From contig JADANN010000174.1 of NCBI GenBank assembly GCA_018806985.1, positions 3,438,501 to 3,502,500 on the forward strand: a stretch of 64,000 nt of DNA, given 5' to 3'. The position numbers and the translations under genes were made by a program. This document shows positions 23,001-31,180 of the stretch, in pieces. This DNA comes from Angiostrongylus vasorum. Taxonomy: Eukaryota; Nematoda; Chromadorea; Rhabditida; Metastrongylidae. The notes beneath the pieces were generated by a model. The model was not told the origin of the DNA and did not search any database. It saw only the letters and a program-made list of their open reading frames with translations. Within the stretch, counting starts at the first letter, position 1, and each line of letters starts with the position of its first letter.

Positions 23001-24939
23001 GAATAATTTGCTCCACAAATGTGGCTATCAGTCTTGTCTACAATTAAGCGTAGCTTCTTTATTCTCTTGTTGTGCAAACACGAGGTGTTACTTCATTCAT
23101 TATTGCCAGAAACCTGACGTATCGGCGGATTTTGCCTTCCTCAGAGCCTGAGAAGGTCAAGCTGATTGCAATCTACTCAGCCAACCACCTCCATAACCAA
23201 ACAGAGAAAGTGCTAAACAAAGATTTCAACTGGATTGAACACAGAATAGCTTCTTTGCACACTCACCGCTTCCTATGAGTCTTCCAGTGAGTATGTCACG
23301 TGGAAAACAACCGCGCAGAGTCCACACGAAAGCGTAATGTGTTTCTCCCATCAGAATAAGAGCTTAAATACTGCTCAATACCACGCATGATTTTTTTACC
23401 CAGACAGGCCCGGTACCATTTCCGAAACTGCGCGCGTATGACGCACTGGTCGGAAGGGCGCTGCAACACACACATGGAATCGATCCCGGCGCCCATGGCC
23501 CACCAAGCATTCCATCCCTCCGGGGTCTGCAAATTGGTACCACACCCGTTTGGAAGGATTTCAGCACTGGCTCGATGCATCGGTAGACCACCGCGAGTCA
23601 TTGTAAAGGCCAGATATGCATTCACTCACCTCCAACGATGCTTAGTGAAGTCGAATGCATAGCACATCCCTCAGGGATTGATCAACGTCGAGAGCTTTAT
23701 CCTTTTTTTACCACCCATGATTATGAAGCATTCCTTCTAGCCGTTCATTTTCGGATCCTTGGAATTAATCCAGAATGCCTCGACAGGTTTGCGCCCTTGT
23801 GTTTTCGATTCCTGTGCGAGGATCGTAACCCCTATTTCGAAATCTTCCCCGTTATGTCTCTGTATCCTGAGCTTAGCTTGCTTTGAGTGTGAATTTTTCC
23901 GTCTACAAGGTGTTGATCACGTGGATTGTGGTGACTTTTCATTCTAAAGAGCGCTATAAATCAAGTCGTTTGTTAGTAAAAGACCAAATTCTAACCAGTG
24001 CACGCTTACAGCCTCACAACTGCCAATTTTATCCGGAGCGGTGAAAACCCCTCTGATCGCCGCAGCTGCAGAAATGGGAAACATTCAGCCGCAGTCGACA
24101 CTCACCAGAGTCACGGCACGGTAAGAACACTCTGTGGCTATAAGGCGTCATTAACAAACGAGATTTCTACCAAACCACTTGTTAGTGATATGGATGTTAA
24201 CACAGTGTGACCTCGCGGTATTTCGAAATTATGAGATCTCGATGTTGTCTGCATTAAATTGTACTTCTATGTCCCATTGGTGAACTATGAGTGTAATTTC
24301 ATGAAAAGGGTTTTTTTTCATACTGAAGATGTGTATCTTCCTAGACAAGCTGAGCGAGACATCAATCAAGTGGATCATACTCTGGATCGGACAGAAAATA
24401 GGAACGATACGAGCGCTCGAAGTAAAGCGAAACCCCCACCTCCACCAAGGAAACCATGCTGTTCTAAGGTTCTTTCTTTACGCATAGCCTGTAGTAGAAC
24501 GTTGACGGTTTCCTGGCTCATAATTCTTATTAAAGTCAATATTGTCTATCTAACAATGTCTTGTAGACGAGCTCTTGCATATGGACGAGAGAGTTGTGCC
24601 TTGTTACCACATCATTTTTTTTTGCGTTTTTTCTTCTAATACGAGAATCCTGACCTGTATTTATAGTCGCCGTTATCACCAGAACGGCCTAGGAGAGCAT
24701 TTTTTTCCCACTTGGTCTCTCCGCCAGTCTCGATGATAAGTCGCACCCTCTAGCTGTTTTATTACCACATTCTCCCCCCTAAAACACTTCTTAGTGACAT
24801 TTATCCCTAGTGTCAACATTTTTTGTGTTTGCAGGATGGATTGCCACCGTCTTTTGTAGTTTCGTTACCGCCGCCGATGCCTCTTTCTGAGAGCGGTCCC
24901 CTGGTTGTGTCCAGGGCTCCAACCATCACAGATGTCTAG
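11043..24939 (+). CDS. rpy-1: Rapsyn homologue (receptor-clustering scaffold), multi-exon
   Basis: Rapsyn is a cytoplasmic, membrane-attached TPR scaffold that clusters Cys-loop receptors at synapses and has a RING-type end. Exons seen: 14898-15090, 16267-16339, 16462-16609, 16671-16758, 17888-17963, 18020-18136, 18960-19153, 20855-20994, 21443-21502, 21920-22053, 24012-24120, 24345-24468, 24835-24939 (stop TAG). They align in order with vertebrate rapsyn: TPR segments, then RING, then a tail that vertebrate rapsyn lacks. Junction phases agree except at two lesions (see findings). The first exon is a guess: ATG at 11043 gives [11 protein letters not shown] followed by a GT donor, like the MGQ myristoylation start of vertebrate rapsyn; another ATG at 10994 also begins MG. 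The exon for the first TPR, between 11.08 and 14.89 kb, was not found. The family is recognised by remembered similarity, not by a search. Confidence 0.8.
11323..11605 (+). repeat. SINE-A copy, good match to consensus
   Basis: Starts GTGTGGCGCAGTGGTCGG, like a tRNA A box, then GGAATCGATCC like a worn B box, then a 200-base unique body ending CAACGCCAAGAGCTTTATC. No poly-A tail; the 3' end is a CTTTATCC run. Confidence 0.75.
12537..12790 (+). repeat. SINE-C copy
   Basis: Head CACGTGGCGCAATGGTTGTG; body GAAATTAGTGCCGGACTT; tail AGGAAGAATTGAATCGACC and CATTCAACGATATACG. Shares its tail with the copies at 15.6 and 30.1 kb. Confidence 0.55.
12945..13215 (+). repeat. Unclassified repeat D, copy 1
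   Basis: Shares CAGGTCTTCACCACCACAGG, GATACCAGGACGATGGTGGA, CTCTTAGCTGGGCTTCCTGA and AGGATGAGGCGGTAAACTG with three other sites. No coding or tRNA-like part was seen. It ends just after GGTAAACTGTTGG. Confidence 0.6.
13216..14644. other. Probable rapsyn intron, nothing firm
   Basis: The missing rapsyn exon for the first TPR should lie here or in 11.08-12.5 kb. One frame ending at the donor GTGAGT at 13666 has the right phase but no TPR resemblance. Confidence 0.4.
14645..14770 (-). repeat. SINE-B tail fragment upstream of a rapsyn exon
   Basis: TTTTATTTACTGCCTAC, CACGGCAGGGTGTTATG and TTTTGCAAATATCTCAGCAA; the tRNA-like head is missing. It ends about 130 bases before exon 14898. Confidence 0.55.
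14898..19153 (+). CDS. rpy-1: Rapsyn TPR-repeat exons (seven exons)
   Basis: Seven exons encode helical TPR repeats that line up with vertebrate rapsyn. Exon 14898-15090 holds the stretch around [18 protein letters not shown] and ends in phase 0. Exon 16267-16339 follows. Exon 16462-16609 holds [18 protein letters not shown]. Exon 16671-16758 holds [16 protein letters not shown]. Exon 17888-17963 holds [17 protein letters not shown]. Exon 18020-18136 holds [15 protein letters not shown]. Exon 18960-19153 holds [17 protein letters not shown] and then [13 protein letters not shown]. All acceptors are TTTCAG-like and all donors are GT. The start of the seventh exon could instead be 18942. Introns hold SINE-B, SINE-A and unassigned AT-rich DNA. 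Frame is broken by one extra G at the start of the fourth exon and by a 5-bp repeat in the seventh. Confidence 0.85.
15222..15412 (+). repeat. SINE-A copy, diverged and shortened
   Basis: Head ATGTAGCGCAGTGGGTAG and body CAGACTTGTCTGGGAGGATA, with an internal deletion. In a rapsyn intron. Confidence 0.55.
15590..15885 (-). repeat. SINE-C copy
   Basis: Minus-strand copy: tail with TCTTGAATGTCGTAGAATGC, body GGATTGCAGAGAGTGA, head with CGGAGCGGAATCGAACTAGC and GTGCTACCAGCG, like a tRNA B box and A box. Confidence 0.6.
18457..18730. repeat. Two SINE-B copies as a near-perfect hairpin
   Basis: Arms 18457-18585 (+) and 18595-18730 (-) are inverted copies separated by about nine bases. Both run from CTAGCTGAG through a tRNA-like GGTGGTGAACGCGT and CGCGTTCGTTCCC to TTTTGCAAATATCTCAGC. 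In rapsyn intron 18137-18959. Confidence 0.75.
19749..19908 (+). repeat. SINE-A copy, 5'-truncated
   Basis: Begins inside the body (TCTGGGAGGATTGCAGCACT) and keeps the full 3' end (GATTGATCAACGCCGAGAGC). In a rapsyn intron. Confidence 0.7.
20000..20125 (-). repeat. Solo Penelope-like end with hammerhead-like motif
   Basis: Minus strand: GGTTATGGAGGTGTTTGGC, then GGCTCTGAAGA, a short stem and GAAACGTC at about 20013-20049. Same family as the ends of element 2. It lies in a rapsyn intron. Confidence 0.6.
20855..22053 (+). CDS. rpy-1: Rapsyn RING-finger exons (three exons)
   Basis: Exons 20855-20994, 21443-21502 and 21920-22053 join in phase and encode the linker helix and a cysteine/histidine zinc finger of the RING type. 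In order: CNFCG, then [15 protein letters not shown], then CPKCRCR. This matches the rapsyn C-terminal finger, which in vertebrates is needed for receptor clustering and has been given E3-ligase activity. All expected metal ligands are present, so the domain itself looks intact. The third exon could be read on to a TAG at 22101-22103, but a good donor (GTACGT) at 22054 joins in correct phase to 24012. The spliced form is therefore preferred, and the read-through form would be a short alternative end. Confidence 0.85.
22280..22545 (-). repeat. SINE-A copy
   Basis: Full-length minus-strand copy, from the tail (CGGCGTTGATCAA) to the head near 22540 (CACTGCGCTACACGTAC). In the rapsyn intron before 24012. 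Confidence 0.65.
23085..23290 (-). repeat. Solo Penelope-like end with degenerate hammerhead-like motif
   Basis: Minus strand copy of the element-2 end, sharing TATGGAGGTGGTTGGCTGA and GGCTCTGAGGAAGGC at 23113-23149. The expected GAAA reads GATA. In the rapsyn intron 22054-24011. Confidence 0.6.
23437..23705 (+). repeat. SINE-A copy
   Basis: Full-length plus-strand copy close to consensus, with CACACATGGAATCGATCC in the head and GATTGATCAACGTCGAGAGC at the end. Confidence 0.75.
24012..24939 (+). CDS. rpy-1: Rapsyn proline-rich C-terminal tail (three exons)
   Basis: Exons 24012-24120, 24345-24468 and 24835-24939 follow the RING exons with matching phases (1, 2, 0) and end at TAG 24937-24939. 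They encode roughly 110 residues past the RING, where vertebrate rapsyn stops almost at once. The tail is hydrophilic and includes a run of five prolines followed by RKP (KPPPPPRKP), which resembles an SH3-binding site, and a second proline-rich segment ([12 protein letters not shown]). It ends in ITDV, with a C-terminal valine that could suit a PDZ domain. These binding roles are inference from motif shape only. The stop codon lies inside a 45-bp stretch duplicated 805 bp downstream. Confidence 0.75.
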
Positions 24940-25084
24940 CCACCCAGCGGTCGTTTAGAGGAGGTTCCATTCTAGGTAAAACTATTTTGTTAAGATCTAA
25001 CTGAAGTTTCCATAGACAGAATCTATCTGAATACTAGTCTATTTCAGTCTACACTGCTATTATCCTAAAGGGCTTATAACATCA

Positions 25085-25729
25085 AAAAGATAGATTTTAA
25101 TTCAAAAACCTGCTTTACTGTAACCTCGGTATGATTAGTCAACATATGTTTACATTGTCACGACCCGGATCATCGGCTCTGATGAAGACGAGGACATTGA
25201 TACGTTAGCCGAATAAAAGTTGTGTAACAACCTCGTGTAAGCTCAACAATTTAAATACATATTGACTAATCATACCGAGGTTAACGAAAGCCGGTTTTTG
25301 AACTGTTATTATGCTGTGCTGGCTGATAATGATACCGACATCTCCAGGATGGATTGTCGAGAAAAAACAAGTTGCTATCACTGGATAACTTTATCAACGC
25401 CTTGTATAAAAGAGCGTCGCCGGATGAGCATGCTTCATTCGATACATGTCTTTTTTTCAAGTGTCTCAGACGAGAGTGAAGAAGGTCGGACTTGATACGA
25501 AGACGGACGAAGACGCCATGTCGAGAAGAACAACTGTGGATCATCGATTCGGATCATCGGCTCTGATGAAGATGGATCATAGTTTGGCTATTTGAAATGT
25601 AAGATGATGTATCAATGGCCGAATGGCCGTTGTTATCATACACATGCTATCGGCTTGAAGCTCTGTGGTTACAAAAACATTTAGATCCTTGTGCAGTAAT
25701 AGAATTCCTCATATACGGCTCCCGTAGCA
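25085..25729 (+). mobile_element. Solo Penelope-like terminal region at the rapsyn 3' end
   Basis: Inverted segments 25090-25150 and 25255-25310 (each with ATTAGT/ACTAAT beside the CCTCGGTATG or CATACCGAGG stretch) flank a hammerhead-like motif at 25174-25211. A second partial CGGCTCTGATGAAG occurs near 25557. The region is bracketed by a 45-bp direct duplication of the rapsyn stop-codon region (24925-24969 and 25730-25774), which looks like its target-site duplication. Confidence 0.65.
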
Positions 25730-25774
25730 ATCACAGATGTCTAGCCACCCAGCGGTCGTTTAGACGAGGCTCCA

Positions 25775-26777
25775 AAAGCTGTTATACAGAGTTGAAATTT
25801 ACTGAAGAATATTTGCTATCAGTACCGTATTCTAATTTTTCTATTAAGCAGCCTTCTCAACCGGATGCAGAAGCGCTCGCTGAGTTCTGTGCGTTGTCCT
25901 GGAGGGATTTGGTGGCGACCTCCATCAGTCGACAGTGCCTTCTGCTCACCGCCGTCACTGGCCCTGTCGCTGTCACTCCTTCATGCCGACGTCACACTTC
26001 CAAATAGCTCTGCTTCATCTGCTTCACCCTCATTTCGTCCAGCACATCTCTTCATCTTCTCACTTTTTTGATGAAATTTCCATGGATGCTCAGCTCCCGT
26101 ATATGTATACAAATTCAATTTCTTTGGTTTTAGGCAATGACAAGAATGTTCGAAGTTTTACTAATCGATCCAGATTTCTTATTTTGGTGTTAGCAAAGGT
26201 TTTTAAGAGAACCTCAATGTGAAACAATTAACTCGTAAAGTTTTATTCTGCTATCATGATCTCAACTTTAGAAATGCTAAATAAATTATTTATGTCGTTG
26301 TGTGTATTGTAAATAGAGTCGATTACAATATTTGGGGGAATAGTTTTCTTTTTAACTCGAAAACTACCATTAATCGCTGGTAAGCTCTAGTAGATGGAAG
26401 GAACGAGCTACTACTTTTTAAACAAATGAGCAAGGGATCGAGAAAAACAAAAAAGAACAACACAAGAGGGTTAGTGTTCTTCCATATTACTGTGAACGTA
26501 AAGGCTGTTACTGAGCTAAATTCTGTGATAGCCATTAGAATCTGCACACGTTTGCCACCAATGCTTGTGTTCATTTATTACTACGGCAAGATGAGAACCT
26601 GAATGCCTGAAAGCGCTGAACTTTTTGAAAGAATCCCTATCAGTGGTTTGGTGATTGAAGGTTTTTTCTGGAAGTGCTTGTCGACGTGTTTGAGAAGTGA
26701 AAGCTGGTCGATGAGAGGTTCGATGAGTGTGGTGGCTAAGGAAGCATTTGGTGCAAAACTCGCTGTACTTCTCCACC
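25775..26777 (+). other. Probable rapsyn 3' flank
   Basis: After the second copy of the stop-codon duplication, this is likely the original 3' UTR and flank. A GC-richer stretch at 25860-26050 has an open frame (SQPDAEALAEFCALSWRDLV) but no matching splice site. AT-rich beyond 26.1 kb. Confidence 0.35.
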
Positions 26778-28775
26778 GTTAATATATTTATTTATATGAT
26801 CTTATAAATTGAACTTCTTTAGCTGATGCGAGGTTGGTGTAGGTCTTCGTAGTCGTTGTCGTTGTTGTTGGTGTTGTTGGTCGATGGCTGACGTCTCGGC
26901 GATTTCGCCTTCCTCAGAGCCTGGACGTATTTTTATATTAGAATACTTTAATTATTCGGTGGAAGAGGCTAAAGTATTAATGAAGATCGAAGTCTTAAAT
27001 AGATGGTGGGTTAGGATCAAGTTAGACCTATCATCAGTTGTATAGGCGGGTCAACGGATAGAATAACGTGGTTCCTAAACCTTATCCTGACTCAGTTGCT
27101 AAAATTCATTCCAACCCATCTACCTAACACCACGGTGCGCTCAACCAGACTGCACGCATGTAATGGATTCATTCGATGTTACTTTACTTCATACCAACGT
27201 GTCGAGTGAATCCGCAATGCAAGCCATTCTCGAGTTGCTGGTAGAGCACGAAAAGAAAATAAAAATGTAGGGCTTGTCGATTGCGCAACTAATGACTCTC
27301 TTAAAACAGTGTCTTAGTTGTTCAATCTTCAGGTGGCCTGGAAAATATTTTGCACAAATTAGAGGGTTGGCCATGGGACAGCGTTTAGCACCAAGCCTTG
27401 CCATCGCTTTCATGTCTAAAGTGGAAGCTCCAGTTCTCGACCACTGACCATTACTCTACTGTCCATACATAGACGACTGCTTCATCGTCTGTTCCACACA
27501 AGAACAGATGGATGATTGCTTTGAATTGTTAAACCGACGGTCAGAGTATATAAAATTTACACGAGAAAAAACCAACCGGAAACTGCCTTCCATTCTTAAA
27601 CATCCAAATAAAGCCCTCAGAAAGTGGCTATATAACAAAATGGTATCGTAAGCCAACTAGTAAGAACATACTAGTTCACTACCTCTCTTCTCATCCTTCA
27701 CACATGAAAAAAAGCACTTATCAGAAACATGTACCGTACGGCTAAAAAATGTGTGCACAGGAGAAGAGGAAAGGAAGGAATCGCAAAACTTGGCACGAAA
27801 AATTGCCATTTCCAATGGTTACGACGAAGAAGCCACTCGGGTTAGACAAAAACGTAGGGTGGTTCCCCAAGATAATATTTCGGACGAAAGTAAGATCCCT
27901 TTTAAGCTACCCTTCATATTAAATGAAATAAGTTACGCCATTAAGAGATGCTTAAGAAAAAGTGGTTTTGAAAAATTATATAACGATTATTCACATCCCA
28001 CCCAATACCCTACGCCGTCAGTTAGTTCGCAACCGTCTCTATGATCGTTTGTGCAGCTCAAAAAACTGTGTGATCTGTCCTAACGGGAGATACGGGGGAT
28101 TGCATGAGTTCAGGTATAATATACTTGATCTCATGTAATGCATGCAGTGAGCAATATATTGGGGGAAACGGGTAGACCACTTTGTGTCCGCACAAAAGAA
28201 CATCTAGATGGGAAAACTAAAATTCGTCAAAACACTCCTCTAGGTACGCATAGGGCACAAAAGCACAACGGCGATGATTTTGAAGTGACTGTGCGGATTC
28301 TATCGCAGGAATCGAAAACATCAACGCGCAAAACTCTTGAAGCGTTTTGGATAAATTTCAAAAAATCCAAAGATGAACCGGAAAGACTAGTGCCTCACTA
28401 TCACACGTGACCTGGTGCCCTATTTCAAAATGATATTTTGACCCCGGGGTATCTTGCTCGCGACCTCACGTGAACAATGCGTGGGCCAGTCCCACTCGTT
28501 ACATCACGGTGAGTAGCCTTTCAGCTTGACCGTAGCATCCTAACCCACCATCTGTTTAAAACTTCGATCTTCATTAATACTTTAGTCTTTTCCACCGAAT
28601 AATTAAAGTATTCTAATATAAAACACATCCAGGCTCTGAGGAAGGCGAAATCGCCGAAATGTCAGCCATCGACCAACAACACCAACAACAACGACAACGA
28701 CAACGAAGACCTATACCAACCTCGCATCAGCTAAAGAAGATCAGTTTATAAGATCACATAAATAAATATATCAAC
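26778..28775 (+). mobile_element. Penelope-like element 1 with RT, GIY-YIG domain and inverted ends
   Basis: RT remnant at about 27180-27660: GLAMGQRLAPSLAIAFMSK, then YIDDCFIVCSTQEQMD, the Penelope form of the active-site box. Downstream, 28030-28110 has the Cys-rich segment (LCSSKNCVICPNGRYG). A GIY-YIG endonuclease follows at about 28115-28410 (YLISCNACSEQYIG, frameshifted by one extra G, then GRPLCVRTKEHLDGKTK). The ends are inverted copies of each other: 26778-27030 and 28548-28775. Each arm holds the hammerhead-like motif described in the findings. Stops and shifts make it inactive. Penelope-like elements are known to carry a GIY-YIG nuclease and complex terminal repeats. Confidence 0.85.
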
Positions 28776-28899
28776 TATCTATGCCGAGGTTTATAGAAAG
28801 TCGGTCTTTTGAGTTCTCCAGCGTTAATTATTCAAAGTGTGGTCAAGTAATGACATAAAAGAAGATTGGACCTTTTTCCAACACACCACAGTTTTGGTA

Positions 28900-29480
28900 T
28901 AGAATTTTACCGAATTCTTCAATTCACTTCTTTGCTTTGCTCATTTCGCCATAACTGACTATAAGATGGTGAATTCCAAAATTCACCATGCCGATGAAAG
29001 AAAATTCGAAAAAAAATTAGCACACCTTTATTTCCATATTAGGTTTCTAAAATGTTTAGAAGTTTGGGCACAGTTCATCACTGAGCTGCATCGCGCCAGT
29101 TGTCGCATGGAACCCATTTCTTAACGAGACATGGCTCGTTTTTGTTGTGCGCAGAGTGGACTTCGTGGCGGCGATCCCTCCAGTATTCGGCCAATTTGTG
29201 CGACACCCATTTCTCGAGCTTTCTCCTCTTTCGAATGTCTTCCAGATAACTGTGATTAAATCTACATAACAATCTGTTCTCTGTGTTTTAGCTTCGTTCT
29301 CTGCATTTGTATTCATTTGCTTAGTAAGATGTAAGAACCACTGAACAACGACTTCTTTTTCAGATTTTCCAAAGTTCGAGGACAATGTAGGCAACTGTAA
29401 GAGTAAGAGGACGAGACGGTAAAAGAACAAGAATGGTATAGTCACTGCACTCGAGTGATTCGAGTTGTCAGACGCCGGCA
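28900..29480 (-). pseudogene. Mariner-like transposase relic
   Basis: Minus strand 29272-29078 reads KLEKWVSHKLAEYWRDRRHE, then NKNEPCLVKKWVPCDNWRD. This resembles the mariner transposase stretch around the WVPHEL signature and the following catalytic TCDEKW, with the middle deleted and stops present. Hookworms are known to carry mariner elements. It is a fragment only. Confidence 0.6.
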
Positions 29481-30094
29481 CAGCTTCAATTCCTTGTGTC
29501 TGGTGCTAGAGAAGGTGCAATTTTGACTAAGTTTACCACATAGCCTTGCTGCCGACCGATGACGGCTCCTGAAATGAAATCAATTCATTGAAAAGAGTTG
29601 TTCAAAGTAAGCATCATATTTAACCACTGGTTCGAACTGTTCTTCTAAAATGCGATTAAAACCTGTAGTCACCCTTTCACTGTGATTGCGTTTACTCATC
29701 GTACATTATTTCTTCTAGAAGTGAGTATACTGGAGTAAAGGAACCGGTTACAGGTCGTCCAGACAATTCCGAACATTTCATTGTTTCTCCCATATTCTTT
29801 AGACCCAATATTGGAATTTTATTTGGTTAATTTAAAAGCCAGATTTTCTGTTTTCTCCTATGTTTTTCACCAAACCATGAGCTCGTAGTCTTAAGAAAGA
29901 CCTGTCGGATTTGTTGATAAACAAGCGAAAGTGTTATCCTCTGTGCACGTCGGTATCAACTCGAGACAGACGAAAAATCCATTTCATCCTATAGCGATGA
30001 TTTTTTGCACACGACCGTTCTTTCAAATCTATTCTGCAGATCGCAATAATTCTTGCATTCGATTCATTTCTCCGCATCATCCACGAACGTCTTG

Positions 30095-30360
30095 GACATG
30101 GGCACGCGTTCAGTTTCTGCTTGAGCACCGTCCTCTTTTTTACAAATGTCGTTGAATAGTCGTCTAGCGAATTCTTCCTGGAGTCCTAAGGCTAGTCTAG
30201 AGTGTTCCAACCGACATTGCAGAGAGCGAGATTTTGCTAGAGACGTTTGGTACCGATTCCCCCAACCTCGGAGGGATAAAGGGACTAGTGGGATCGTGCC
30301 GGCGCCCATCCAGCATAGTTTTCGGCATAATCGGCATCACTACCACTCCGCTACCTGCCC
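30095..30360 (-). repeat. SINE-C copy
   Basis: Minus-strand copy: AATGTCGTTGAATAGTCG, GACATTGCAGAGAGCGAG, head CACTACCACTCCGCTACC, which on the minus strand reads like a tRNA A box. Confidence 0.65.
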
Positions 30361-31132
30361 TCTTTTAGCGATGGTAGGACCACAGTCGATGGATGTGTGA
30401 GCGTCGCACAAATTTAATACAGGCCACGTGTGCTTCAAACAATGGAAATTACTTCCAAACATCACTTTTGTTCGTTCGTTAAGGCGATTCAGATGTACCA
30501 GCTGCGAGCATCACCTAAATACTTATTATAACCCTATTAAATGAGAATTTAAAGATGATCTTAAGACCTAAGATAAACCCTAACGATCCTGAAGCGCTAT
30601 CTTCTTTCATTCAATTGGTATCGATCCTGATATCGATATTGGTTTTCTCATCACTTCAACGTTGGGTTTTTTACCTTTCTTTTTTTTGTAAAGTTCCCTG
30701 CACAAACTTAATAGGTTGACCTTGAGAGATTGACTGCTTCGCGATCATATTCATTAATCGACTGGCTCCAAACGACAAATCAATTTAGTCGCTCAAATCA
30801 GTCACATTATGTGTTCATCAGACGTCGTTCTTTAAAAACCAAGTGTCGCTTTCACTGCAACCGTCGTAGACTTCCTTCTGTGCTTAAGTTTTCCAGTCTC
30901 GTCATTACTTCTGGTCTTCGAATTTCTTATTTATACTTATTGCGATTACAGTGATGTTGTTGTCCCTTTCAGAACTTCCAATTCAACATCGGTCTTTTTT
31001 CTCAACGGTTTCTAGCATTGGAACAAATTCCTTTCAATTTCCTCTTCTCGTAAGCCATCGGTGGCTGATCATTTTAACAATATGTATTGATCGATAAAAG
31101 CGCAGCCCTTGTCACTGTCACAATCACTCTAG

Positions 31133-31141
31133 CAATTTCAG
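31133..31141 (+). promoter_or_regulatory. Candidate spliced-leader trans-splice acceptor
   Basis: GCAATTTCAG ends at 31141, 39 bases before the ATG that opens the signal peptide, and has no coding frame upstream. This is the usual layout for SL trans-splicing in nematodes. It is inferred from position and consensus only. Confidence 0.45.
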
Positions 31142-31180
31142 CAGACTTCTATTTGACTTTCTGAAGGACTCTGTCAAGGA

